Assembly (NCBI GenBank): GCA_023954475.1
Contig: JAMLHW010000011.1
Coordinates: 1 to 64,000 of the forward strand
Source of the DNA: Anaerolineae bacterium
GTDB taxonomy: Bacteria > Chloroflexota > Anaerolineae > Promineifilales > Promineifilaceae
Direction: 5' to 3'
Length of the DNA stretch: 64,000 nucleotides
The translations under genes and the position numbers were made by a program. The notes below the pieces were generated by a model. It saw only the letters and a program-made list of their open reading frames with translations, had not been told where the DNA came from and made no database searches. Below, piece after piece: positions 26,479 to 34,486 of this stretch. How positions within the stretch are numbered: the first letter of the stretch is position 1; each line of letters begins with the position of its first letter.

Positions 26479-27996
26479 ATGATGACCCGCTTACGCGCTC
26501 GCTTGCGCCGCTTACAATGGAAACTCACCTGGAGTTACACCTGGGTAGCCGCCTTATCGTTTTTGATTGTCGAAACGATGCTGTTGGTTTTGCTGATGAG
26601 TGTGCTTGGATTCAATCCGCTGCGGCGAGACATCGAGGTATATAATGAAATCGTCGCACCAATTCTCACTGACGACATTCGGCCGATAATACTGGCTCAT
26701 CTGCGCAGCCAGCCAGTGAATGCAATAGCTCTGCAAGCTGATTTAGAGCAAATACTGGGCCTTGAGCCTTTTGAGACCTCTCGTTCTCCGTTCGAGATCG
26801 AGCAGTTTGCTTCTGTTTTTGTGCTGGACGCTCAACAAAACCTGTTGGCTTCAACTCCCCAATATGCAACAGTGCCGCCGGATGGCCGATACTTTGACCC
26901 CGCCGTCCTGACTGGCGATGATAGCCTAACACCATTGATCACGGCTGTTTTGGCCGGAGATTCCCGCTTTGAGCAACCCTACGTGCACGACACACCTGAT
27001 GCGCGTTACCTGGTCTTCGTCGAAGCGCTGGCGGCTGAGGAAGGGCAATTATTAGGTGTTGAAGTGGCCATTATTCGCACGCCGACTCCGGCAACCGTGC
27101 TGCTGTTAGTGGCGGTTGTAATCGTGGGTGGCTTAACTATTTTTTCCCTGGCAGCGGCGATGCTAGGGACATTGTTTGGCTGGCGTACGGCGCGCAAGTT
27201 CAGTGGACGGCTGGCACATTTGTCAGCAGTTTCGGCTGCCTGGAGCCAGGGCGATTTTGAACGTCAGATTGAAGATGATGAGGCAGATGAAATTGGGGAA
27301 TTGGGAGAAAACCTCAATCAGGTGGCCGTCGATTTACAGACTTTGCTGGCTGACAAGGAGCAGATTGCCGTGCTGGAAGAACGGAACCGCATGGCACGAG
27401 AACTCCATGATACACTGGCACAAGGCGTGGCCGGTTTGGTATTGCAGTTGGAGGCCGTCAAACATTACCTGAATGAAGGCGAGATCGCTGAATCGCAACT
27501 GATTGTGGCTGAGGCCAGCACGCAAGCACGGGACGCATTGCGCAAAGCGCGCGAAGCGATTGACAATTTACGAGCCGAGGCGTTGTTTGCTGCTGATTTT
27601 ATAGCGGCCGTTACCCAACAGGCGCAAAAATTCGGCTCCAGCAATAACATTTCGGTTGAATTGGATGCCCAACTGCCTGATTCGCTGCTCTTACCACCCG
27701 CCACTTCCCAGCATGCACGGCGAGCCCTGGCCGAAATGCTGACTAATGTGGCCCGACATGCGGAAGCGACGCAGATTTGGGTGAAACTGCGCTTGGTAGA
27801 TGATGACAGTTTGTTGATTGAGGTTGTAGATAATGGGGTGGGTTTTGATGTAGACACAGCCGCCCGTCCCGGACATTATGGACTTATCGGCCTGAAAGAA
27901 CGGGCGCGGCTCACCGGTGGCCGTTTTTCCATCAAAAGTTCGCCGGAATATGGCACGACGGCCCTTCTACGCCTGCCATTGGAGAATATAGGATGA
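26479..27996 (+). CDS. NarL-type sensor histidine kinase (HisKA_3)
   Basis: Membrane sensor kinase of about 505 residues. Helix 1 (WVAALSFLIVETMLLVLLMSV) and helix 2 (around residues 205-235) enclose an extracytoplasmic sensor region; a HAMP-like segment follows, then the HisKA_3 phosphoacceptor in MARELHDTLAQGVAGL (His near residue 309) and an HATPase domain with DNGVGFD and GLIGLKERA. It would autophosphorylate and pass phosphate to the regulator at 27993, with which it overlaps by 4 bp (ATGA). The start is ATG 26479 (or 26482); a TTG at 26422 lies inside the palindromic operator and is unlikely. Extracellular ligand unknown. Confidence 0.88.
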   Translation: MMTRLRARLRRLQWKLTWSYTWVAALSFLIVETMLLVLLMSVLGFNPLRRDIEVYNEIVAPILTDDIRPIILAHLRSQPVNAIALQADLEQILGLEPFETSRSPFEIEQFASVFVLDAQQNLLASTPQYATVPPDGRYFDPAVLTGDDSLTPLITAVLAGDSRFEQPYVHDTPDARYLVFVEALAAEEGQLLGVEVAIIRTPTPATVLLLVAVVIVGGLTIFSLAAAMLGTLFGWRTARKFSGRLAHLSAVSAAWSQGDFERQIEDDEADEIGELGENLNQVAVDLQTLLADKEQIAVLEERNRMARELHDTLAQGVAGLVLQLEAVKHYLNEGEIAESQLIVAEASTQARDALRKAREAIDNLRAEALFAADFIAAVTQQAQKFGSSNNISVELDAQLPDSLLLPPATSQHARRALAEMLTNVARHAEATQIWVKLRLVDDDSLLIEVVDNGVGFDVDTAARPGHYGLIGLKERARLTGGRFSIKSSPEYGTTALLRLPLENIG

Positions 27997-28646
27997 CTGA
28001 TTCCATTCGCGTCTTGATTACTGATGATCATTTTATCGTACGACAGGGCTTACGGCTTATCTTGAACACGGCCAAGGACATTGATTTGGTGGGCGAAGCA
28101 ACCAATGGTGAGGAAGCGTTACAGTTATCGGCCGAATACAAACCCCATGTCGTCCTTATGGATTTGCGGATGCCCGTGATGGATGGCTTAACCGCCATTG
28201 AACAATTAGCACAACTGCATCCGCAAGTGGCAGTTATTATCCTCACTACTTACAACGAAGATGAGATGATGCTGCGTGGCTTAAAGCTAGGGGCGCGCGG
28301 CTATTTGTTGAAGGATACGGATCGAGAGACCCTATTGAATACGATACGGGCAGCAGCGCGGGGCGAATCTCTCTTTAAACCGGACGTTGTGCAGCGCGCT
28401 TTGGCAGTGCAGGCAGCGTCCCCTGCCACCAAAGCAAGCCCGACCCAAGACTCAATCAACCTGACGCCACGCGAATTGGAAGTATTGCAGGCAGCCGCGA
28501 CCGGGGAACGCAACAAAGAGATAGCTGTCCGTTTCGGTATTTCACCGCGCACGGTGAAGGCACATTTGACCAGCGTATACAATAAGCTCGGTGTGGATTC
28601 ACGGGCGGCAGCCATTGCCATTGCCGCGCAGAAAGGATGGCTATAG
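27993..28646 (+). CDS. NarL/LuxR-family response regulator
   Basis: 217 residues: receiver domain with acidic pair DDH (11-12), phosphoacceptor D57 in VLMDLRMP and conserved K in YLLKDTD, then a LuxR-type HTH (LTPRELEVLQAAATGERNKE, RTVKAHLTSVYNKLGV). It is translationally coupled to the kinase at 26479. Likely targets are its own operon and the divergent CPBP protease gene, through the palindromes at 26414-26444. Closest functional analogues are LiaR/DegU-type regulators of envelope stress; this assignment is inference. Confidence 0.92.
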   Translation: MTDSIRVLITDDHFIVRQGLRLILNTAKDIDLVGEATNGEEALQLSAEYKPHVVLMDLRMPVMDGLTAIEQLAQLHPQVAVIILTTYNEDEMMLRGLKLGARGYLLKDTDRETLLNTIRAAARGESLFKPDVVQRALAVQAASPATKASPTQDSINLTPRELEVLQAAATGERNKEIAVRFGISPRTVKAHLTSVYNKLGVDSRAAAIAIAAQKGWL

Positions 28647-28670
28647 CATCGAGATGCCGCTACATTGACC

Positions 28671-28697
28671 GCCCCGCACGCTTCGTGCAATTGGGGC
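28671..28697 (+). terminator. Hairpin downstream of the response regulator
   Basis: GCCCC (28671-28675) with GGGGC (28693-28697) and inner GCAC/GTGC, with an AATT bulge. No T run, so a weak or rho-assisted terminator. Confidence 0.35.
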
Positions 28698-28807
28698 GAG
28701 CGCGTGGCGAAGCGCAATCATAGATCAGTATGATACCTGGTTCTATATCTGCAGAGCTTGAGTACTTTCGCGAAATGATCGCCGCGTCAGGTTCTGATGC
28801 AAGTAAA

Positions 28808-29620
28808 TCAAAAAGGTATACTTTTGCTGCCGGTTATTTCCTCAAACCAATCCGCCAGCCATGTCATTGCAGTCTGAAACTTTGCTGCTGGCAACAACTT
28901 GTATGACGTAATGCCAAATTTACGATACATCTCACCATATACTGCGCCAAATTCATTCTTCCTCGTCTGCTTGCCCAGTGCAATAGCAATTGCTTTCACT
29001 GCCTGGGAAATCTGGCTGGCCTGGTCAGGTGTAACATGGCGCCCCGGATCGCCCAATGTAGATTCAACTTGTTCCAAACGTATCTCATGATCAGCCAACT
29101 GACTGGCATGTGTTTCCAGCTGCGCTTCGAGAAGTATCTGGTTGCGGGCCAGTTTAACTAATGCTTGCAGCATTTTGTAAGCCTGGACTGCTTCAGAATC
29201 AGTGCGCAGCAATTCGTCAAAAGTAGGATCGGCCGTTAGTCGCCCTTCCTGAAATGCCTCCCACAATACCTTAGCCGATTCCTTCTGATATTGAACCAGC
29301 TTATCTTTAATGTCTTCCTTCACCCGGCGCACATCTACGCCAGATAACCACATGGGAACAAGGTCAACGCGCAACATTCCCGCCTGCTGCGGATGTCCGG
29401 CATTGGGTATTTCTACCTCGGCATTTTTGTATCCTTCTGACAAAACAACGTGTCGGCGAATTCGCTGCATTTGACCCTGTCGATTTAGCCCAAGTGCCTG
29501 ACAGAGGTGGCGCAGGGAAACATAGACTTGCTTGTCATCAGCGCGTACGGCGATGAGTTCATCATTCAAGAAGAAAACGCTTTTTTGCTCAAGTACCACG
29601 ATTTCTGGGCTATTGGTCAT
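28808..29620 (-). CDS. Phage antirepressor-like protein (P22_AR_N plus ORF6C-type domains)
   Basis: 270 residues. Residues about 15-120 match the phage antirepressor N-terminal domain (VYVSLRHLCQALGLNRQGQM, QRIRRHVVLSEG, WLSGVD). A central coiled region (LEAQLETHASQLADHEIRLE) follows, then an ORF6C-like end (KNEFGAVYGEMYRKFGITSYKLLP, AMTWLADWF). In phages such proteins neutralise the prophage repressor. No other phage structural or lysis gene is nearby, so this may be a domesticated or plasmid-borne copy. Two palindromic operators sit 26-85 bp upstream of the start, suggesting tight autoregulation. It is codirectional with the ParA/RHH pair upstream. Confidence 0.85.
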   Translation of the reverse strand: MTNSPEIVVLEQKSVFFLNDELIAVRADDKQVYVSLRHLCQALGLNRQGQMQRIRRHVVLSEGYKNAEVEIPNAGHPQQAGMLRVDLVPMWLSGVDVRRVKEDIKDKLVQYQKESAKVLWEAFQEGRLTADPTFDELLRTDSEAVQAYKMLQALVKLARNQILLEAQLETHASQLADHEIRLEQVESTLGDPGRHVTPDQASQISQAVKAIAIALGKQTRKNEFGAVYGEMYRKFGITSYKLLPAAKFQTAMTWLADWFEEITGSKSIPF

Positions 29621-29645
29621 AGTTTACTCGTTTGTTGAGGGGGGA

Positions 29646-29703
29646 GTTGTATCATACAACCCCCCCATTTATACATGCAACAGACGGGGTTGTATCACGC
29701 AAC
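29646..29703 (-). promoter_or_regulatory. Paired palindromic operators upstream of the antirepressor gene
   Basis: GTTGTATCATACAAC (29646-29660) is a perfect 7+1+7 palindrome, and GTTGTATCACGCAAC (29689-29703) is a close copy, 43 bp apart (four helical turns). Both are flanked by G runs on the left and C runs on the right, extending the dyad to about 11 bp per arm. Confidence 0.65.
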
Positions 29704-29966
29704 CCCCGGCCCCAAAATAATATCTATTGACGGGTGGATACGTCGAATTAACATCGGGCACATCGGGCCAGTGCAGGACAGCCCGATTCGGCAATAATTG
29801 GTGGATTGAGGCAGCTAAACATCTGTACACTACATACCCTACTGCGTTGCGGCAATGTTGGTGATGGTCATGGCGATTTTGTATGCTTGCACTGAAGGAA
29901 AATCGGCCGATATGATTTCCGTCGTGTTGAATACATCAGCCACCAGTGAAGCACCCGATTCAAGAG
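29704..29966. other. Intergenic region between the antirepressor operators and the RHH gene
   Basis: About 260 bp with one TCGGCCGA copy at 29903. No convincing ORF, tRNA or terminator was found; together with the operators it forms a 346-bp gene-free stretch. Confidence 0.3.
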
Positions 29967-30281
29967 CTATTCGATTTCCGGCATGGACAACACACGTTTA
30001 CTCGTCACGCTGCGGTCACGCTCCAACCGAATGCGCCCTGCCTTGTGCTCCCGAACAAACCACGTCATCGCATAAATGCGCAAACTGTGAACACTGTAGC
30101 CATGTTCCACAGCAAGTTCTTCGAAATATTGATATACATTCAGCGGTATGCGCGTCGATGTATGATGTTTTGGCTGCTCCTCGCGCATAGGCCAGGTCTG
30201 CCTTTCGATTTGATTTTGTGCCGGTTCCACGGGAACGGTTGGCTGAAATAGATTCGTGCTTATCGTAGATTTCTTCGCCAT
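29967..30281 (-). CDS. Small ribbon-helix-helix protein, probable ParB-like partition partner
   Basis: 104 residues with a basic, disordered N terminus and a ribbon-helix-helix pattern at about 39-82 (TSTRIPLNVYQYFEELAVE, followed by a second helix SLRIYAMTWFVREH). It overlaps the end of the parA-like gene by 22 bp, the usual layout for type Ib partition operons in which a small RHH protein binds the centromere and activates ParA. The RHH call is by pattern only. Its likely binding sites are the AT-rich TTGTATTA repeats upstream of parA. Confidence 0.6.
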   Translation of the reverse strand: MAKKSTISTNLFQPTVPVEPAQNQIERQTWPMREEQPKHHTSTRIPLNVYQYFEELAVEHGYSVHSLRIYAMTWFVREHKAGRIRLERDRSVTSKRVLSMPEIE

Positions 30282-31015
30282 TGGTTGATCTCCTCTGCAA
30301 CTGCGACATACGCAGCTGAAGCCGGGTGGCTCGGCTGATACGTGACAATACTCTCCCCAACCCCAAGTGCTTCCGCGACCTTGACCGTGCGCGGGATAAC
30401 TGCGTCAAGGAGCGGCAATTCAGCCTGCTCCATGATGACCAGCGCTTCGCGATGATGGTTGACGCGTTTCATGTACTGGGTGACAAGTACACCGATCACT
30501 TCGAGTATCGGATTGAGAAACTCTTGAACCTGTACAATTGTCGTCAGTAGAAACTCACGTAGACCGTAAAGATCGGCAGCCTGGGGCTGCGTCGGCACGA
30601 CGACACCGCGCGATGCTACCAACGCATTTACCGTTAGCAAGCCCAAAGACGGGGGTGTGTCAATAATGGCGACGTCAAATTCGCTGGCAAGAGGGGCCAG
30701 AATGCGGCTCAGGAGACGCTCACGACCGATGCGCCCACTAATAGCGATCTCCGCTTCCGCCATTTCAATCTGCGACGGCATGATTGCCAGGCTTTCCGAT
30801 AACAGAGCAACTGCAGATTGCGGTCTGGCCGTTCCCATCAGCACATCGTATAACGTATGCGGATGGGAAACACCAATCGCTTTTGTCAACGTCGCCTGAG
30901 GATCGATATCGACCAAGAGCACTCGTTCATGCTCAGCAAACACAGACGCGACTGCATGCGCAGATGTCGTCTTCCCTACGCCACCCTTCATGGTCGCCAT
31001 ACTGATAATGTTCAA
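30260..31015 (-). CDS. parA: ParA-family partition ATPase
   Basis: 251 residues starting at TTG 31015, MNIISMATMKGGVGKTTS. This start is fixed by a perfect GGAGG six nucleotides upstream and by the usual ParA N terminus; an upstream in-frame ATG at 31063 would add 16 unrelated residues. The deviant Walker A KGGVGKT (10-16), Walker A' LLVDIDPQATLT and Walker B VAIIDTPPSLG are all present. There is no N-terminal HTH, so it belongs to the short ParA/Soj/type Ib class that separates plasmids or chromosomal origins. It is followed by the RHH gene, with AT-rich repeats immediately upstream. Confidence 0.9.
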   Translation of the reverse strand: MNIISMATMKGGVGKTTSAHAVASVFAEHERVLLVDIDPQATLTKAIGVSHPHTLYDVLMGTARPQSAVALLSESLAIMPSQIEMAEAEIAISGRIGRERLLSRILAPLASEFDVAIIDTPPSLGLLTVNALVASRGVVVPTQPQAADLYGLREFLLTTIVQVQEFLNPILEVIGVLVTQYMKRVNHHREALVIMEQAELPLLDAVIPRTVKVAEALGVGESIVTYQPSHPASAAYVAVAEEINQWRRNLR

Positions 31016-31059
31016 TTGTCGCCTCCATAATCTGGTTTGTTCTACTTGTAACAAGTTTA

Positions 31060-31440
31060 GCACAAGTAACTAATGTATCAAAGTATATACAAGTATTATT
31101 TGTATTACAAATATTACCAATAACACGATGCATTTAACAGCCGATGCACACCAGATTCCAGCAATCGGACAATGGTGATAGCAAAACACAACAAACACGA
31201 TGAACTAAGCAATAAAAACCACCAAATTTGCGCCACAACGAATTTTGGTGCCACTCATAGACTCCGTTGAACTGAATGATCTTCAGCGCAGCGCAACGCA
31301 ATTTTGACGATTGCAGTGAAACGTCTTGAAAAGGGCCTCGGCGCGGCCACAAATGTCACATTATGTATTACATTATTTACTTGTATAAATTGTATTATTA
31401 TTATTACTAATAATACTTGTATTACATATAATACAAAAGG
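31060..31440. repeat. AT-rich repeat region upstream of parA, candidate centromere
   Basis: Two AT-rich clusters (31060-31130 and 31350-31440) carry repeats of TTGTATTA or TGTATTA: 31100, 31364, 31390, 31417 on the + strand and TAATACAA at 31429 on the other. ACAAGTATTATT at 31089 is a related variant. They stand out sharply from the GC-rich surroundings. Iterated A+T-rich boxes beside parA are the known form of parS/parC sites and of iteron origins. The 533 bp between parA and the next gene hold no supported ORF. Confidence 0.5.
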
Positions 31441-31512
31441 TAACGTCCATACAGTCACGCTGATCACTAGACGGCAATGGACAAGGAGTGCACACAACAA
31501 ACGACGACAGTA

Positions 31513-31542
31513 TCGACACAGTTCCGACTTATTGCTTATAAT
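31513..31542 (+). promoter_or_regulatory. Promoter for a leaderless MalT-like regulator mRNA
   Basis: TCGACA (31513-31518), 18-bp spacer and consensus TATAAT (31537-31542). The expected start coincides with the A of ATG 31549, six nucleotides after the -10, so the mRNA would be leaderless. Confidence 0.55.
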
Positions 31543-31548
31543 GGGCAC

Positions 31549-34368
31549 ATGCCTGAGCCTATGCTACAGACCAAGTTTTTTGTCCCTTCAAAACGGCAGC
31601 CCCTTGTTCTACGCCCCCGACTGGTGCAACAGCTCAATGCCGGACTCCAGATGGGTCACCAACTCACCCTCGTCTCCGCTCCTGCAGGCTTCGGCAAAAC
31701 AACGCTCGTCGGTGAATGGATCGCCGATTTGCAGTTGAACGAGTGGGGCAGGGCCAATCGCCAAGCAACCGGCAGCAAGCGGCTTGCCTGGCTTTCTCTG
31801 GATGCAGGTGACAACGATTTGAAGCGTTTCATGCGCTATCTGGTGACGGCCATTCGCCAGGCGTATGACGACAACACCACAATCGGCCGAACTGCGCTGG
31901 CTATGCTGCAATCCCCACAACTTCCGCCTGTCCCCACAATCCTCACCTCCCTCCTCAACGAGCTGGCCGCTGCGCCGGACACACTCATTCTTGTGCTCGA
32001 CGACTATCATCTGATCGATGCACAACCGGTTCACGATGCACTGGAATTCTTCATTGAGAACAGTCCACCAACGGTACACGTCGCGGTCGCCACACGCGAG
32101 GATCCGGGGCTACCGTTGGCCCGTTTTCGCGCCCGGGCGCAGTTAACCGAACTACGAGCAGCGGATTTGCGCTTTACGCTAGCGGAAGCGGCTGAGTTTC
32201 TCAACCGCGTGATGGGGCTGGATCTCGCCGCTGCTGACGTGGCCGCGCTAGAAAGGCGTACCGAAGGGTGGATCACCGGCTTACAACTGGCTGCAATCTC
32301 AATGCAAGGGAGCCATGATAGCGCCGACTTCATCCGATCATTTACAGGCAGCCACCGGTTTGTGCTTGACTATCTGATCGAAGAGGTTCTCGAGCAGCAA
32401 TCTGATAATGTGCAGGCATTTTTGCTACAAACGGCCATACTGAAACAATTATCAGGCCCTCTCTGTGATGCTGTTACAAACCAAACCAACGGACAGGAAA
32501 CCCTGGCAATGCTGGAGCGTGCCAACCTGTTCATCATTCCGCTCGATGGTGAACGGGGTTGGTACCGTTATCATCATCTCTTTGCCGACTTGTTGAAGCA
32601 AATCCTCCACCGGACGTCGCCGGGCATGATGCCAGACCTCCATATGCGTGCAAGTAAATGGTATGAGCAAAATAATCATCTACCCGATGCCATTCGCCAC
32701 GCGCTCGATGCGCACGAATTTGAGCGCGCTGCAGATCTTGCTGAAGTGGCGTGGGAGCCAATGAATCTAAAGTATCAAGCCGTTGCCTGGCTGCGCTGGG
32801 TGAAGGCCATACCAGTCGAATTGGTCCGCTCCAGGCCTGTACTCAGTGTGGGATGCGGATGGGCATCACTGGATGCCGGTGATCTAGAGGGGGCCGAGAC
32901 ACATTTACGCGATGCTGAAAGATGGCTGGCAGCATCCCAAAATTCCATTGATCCAACTGAAAGTTCAAGCGGCAAACGGGCGCAGGCGCAAGGTAGTGAA
33001 ACGGAATCGTCGATTGACGGGGATATCCGCGCGCTATCAGCCTCGGTTGCGAATGCCCGAGCTTATCTTGCCCAGGCACTCGGTGATGTGAACGGGACAA
33101 TATGGTACACGCAGAAGGCACTCGGTTTTTTGCGCAGGCAGGATCATTTTGAGCACGGACTCGCTGAAGTGTTAACGGGGTTCGCTTATTGGTCAAGCGG
33201 AAACCTGAACGCGGCCCAAAAAGCTATCGCGAATGCAGTGATCAGTATGCAACAAGAAGGCAGACTGCTGTTCGTTATTAGCTTTACGTCCTACCTGGCA
33301 GACATCATGGTGGCACAGGGTCGTCTCAACGAGGCAAGAAGCACCTATATGCAGCTACTCGAGATCGCAACCGAGGCGGACAAACCAGGCATACCGGAAC
33401 GGGCCGTCCTGCATTTTGGTCTGTGTGAACTATATCTGCAACAGGGGCAATCGGAAACCGCCGCGCTACACTTACAAAAGGGAGAAGCATTGGGCCAACA
33501 GTATTGGTTTGCGCCCTGGTATCGACACTGGATCGGCGCTCGTTCAAGCGCGTTGCTTGCACGGGGTGACCTCGATGGTGTGATCGACATTCTGGTGAGC
33601 GCGGAACGCTTCTTCTATCGTCACCCGATTCCAGATATTCGTTCACTGGATTCCATGCTCGCGCGGGCCTGGTTGGCCCATGGCAAGCTAGGCGAAGCGT
33701 TGCGCTGTGTGCGCAGACAGGGCGTAACGGTCGATGATGAACTTAGCTATCTGCGAGAGTTCGAACATATAACCCTGGCCAGAGTGCTTGTCGCCCGCTA
33801 TCAACATGGTCACGACTCCATCAACGAGGCGGCTGAATTGCTGGCGCGTCTTTTGGGAGCGGCGGAAGCCGGAAGCAGAAAAGGCAGCGTCATTGAGATT
33901 CTGGTGCTACAGGCGCTTGTGTTCGAGGTGCAGGACGAAATCCATCAAGCACTCGCAGCCGTGGAACGTGCCATCGTTTTGGCTGAACCGGAGGGATACG
34001 TTCGCATCTTCGCCGCCGAGGGCCGCCCAATGGCGCGGTTGCTTTCCAAAGCATTACAAAGTGGGATCGCACCCAACTATGTACGCCACTTGTTGGCCAC
34101 TTGTACGACGGACAGCTCGTTTTCGGCCGAAAAGCCATCATTGCAATCAGCGAATGTCGCATTGATCGAGCCGCTTAGCGAACGTGAACTGGAAGTACTA
34201 CAACTCATCGCCGACGGTTTAACCAACAGACAGATCGCGGTACAGCTCTTTCTCACCCTCAATACGGTCAAGGTACACACCCGCAACATCTACGGCAAGC
34301 TCGATGTGCACAGCCGCACACAAGCAGTTGCCGCCGCCAGAGAATTGGGTCTGCTACCAGCCGGCTGA
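31549..34368 (+). CDS. MalT-like LuxR-family ATP-dependent transcriptional regulator
   Basis: 939 residues. The N-terminal STAND NTPase begins MLQTKFFVPSKRQ and has P-loop SAPAGFGKTT (43-52) and Walker B LILVLDDYHLI; a winged helix and an alpha-solenoid/TPR region follow (about 350-850), and a C-terminal LuxR HTH (LSERELEVLQLIADGLTNRQ, NTVKVHTRNIYGKLDVHSRT). MalT-family proteins multimerise on binding an inducer and ATP and activate transcription; the inducer here is unknown. ATG 31549 is preferred to ATG 31477 because a consensus TATAAT ends six bases before it, so the earlier ATG would lie outside the transcript. It is convergent with the EAD1 gene. Confidence 0.88.
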   Translation: MPEPMLQTKFFVPSKRQPLVLRPRLVQQLNAGLQMGHQLTLVSAPAGFGKTTLVGEWIADLQLNEWGRANRQATGSKRLAWLSLDAGDNDLKRFMRYLVTAIRQAYDDNTTIGRTALAMLQSPQLPPVPTILTSLLNELAAAPDTLILVLDDYHLIDAQPVHDALEFFIENSPPTVHVAVATREDPGLPLARFRARAQLTELRAADLRFTLAEAAEFLNRVMGLDLAAADVAALERRTEGWITGLQLAAISMQGSHDSADFIRSFTGSHRFVLDYLIEEVLEQQSDNVQAFLLQTAILKQLSGPLCDAVTNQTNGQETLAMLERANLFIIPLDGERGWYRYHHLFADLLKQILHRTSPGMMPDLHMRASKWYEQNNHLPDAIRHALDAHEFERAADLAEVAWEPMNLKYQAVAWLRWVKAIPVELVRSRPVLSVGCGWASLDAGDLEGAETHLRDAERWLAASQNSIDPTESSSGKRAQAQGSETESSIDGDIRALSASVANARAYLAQALGDVNGTIWYTQKALGFLRRQDHFEHGLAEVLTGFAYWSSGNLNAAQKAIANAVISMQQEGRLLFVISFTSYLADIMVAQGRLNEARSTYMQLLEIATEADKPGIPERAVLHFGLCELYLQQGQSETAALHLQKGEALGQQYWFAPWYRHWIGARSSALLARGDLDGVIDILVSAERFFYRHPIPDIRSLDSMLARAWLAHGKLGEALRCVRRQGVTVDDELSYLREFEHITLARVLVARYQHGHDSINEAAELLARLLGAAEAGSRKGSVIEILVLQALVFEVQDEIHQALAAVERAIVLAEPEGYVRIFAAEGRPMARLLSKALQSGIAPNYVRHLLATCTTDSSFSAEKPSLQSANVALIEPLSERELEVLQLIADGLTNRQIAVQLFLTLNTVKVHTRNIYGKLDVHSRTQAVAAARELGLLPAG

Positions 34369-34486
34369 TGCCGTGCAACCCATAGTTGCGGCACTCACTA
34401 CTGGACAGGCGGCGACGGTCCACAGACAACATTACCACGCGGAAATACGAACATTGTGACAGCGGTCAAGGTAGATACGACAGCGC

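Noticed and set aside
31134-31352. 72-codon minus-strand ORF upstream of parA
   Set aside because: Cysteine/tryptophan-rich random-looking sequence in the AT-rich repeat region without a ribosome site.
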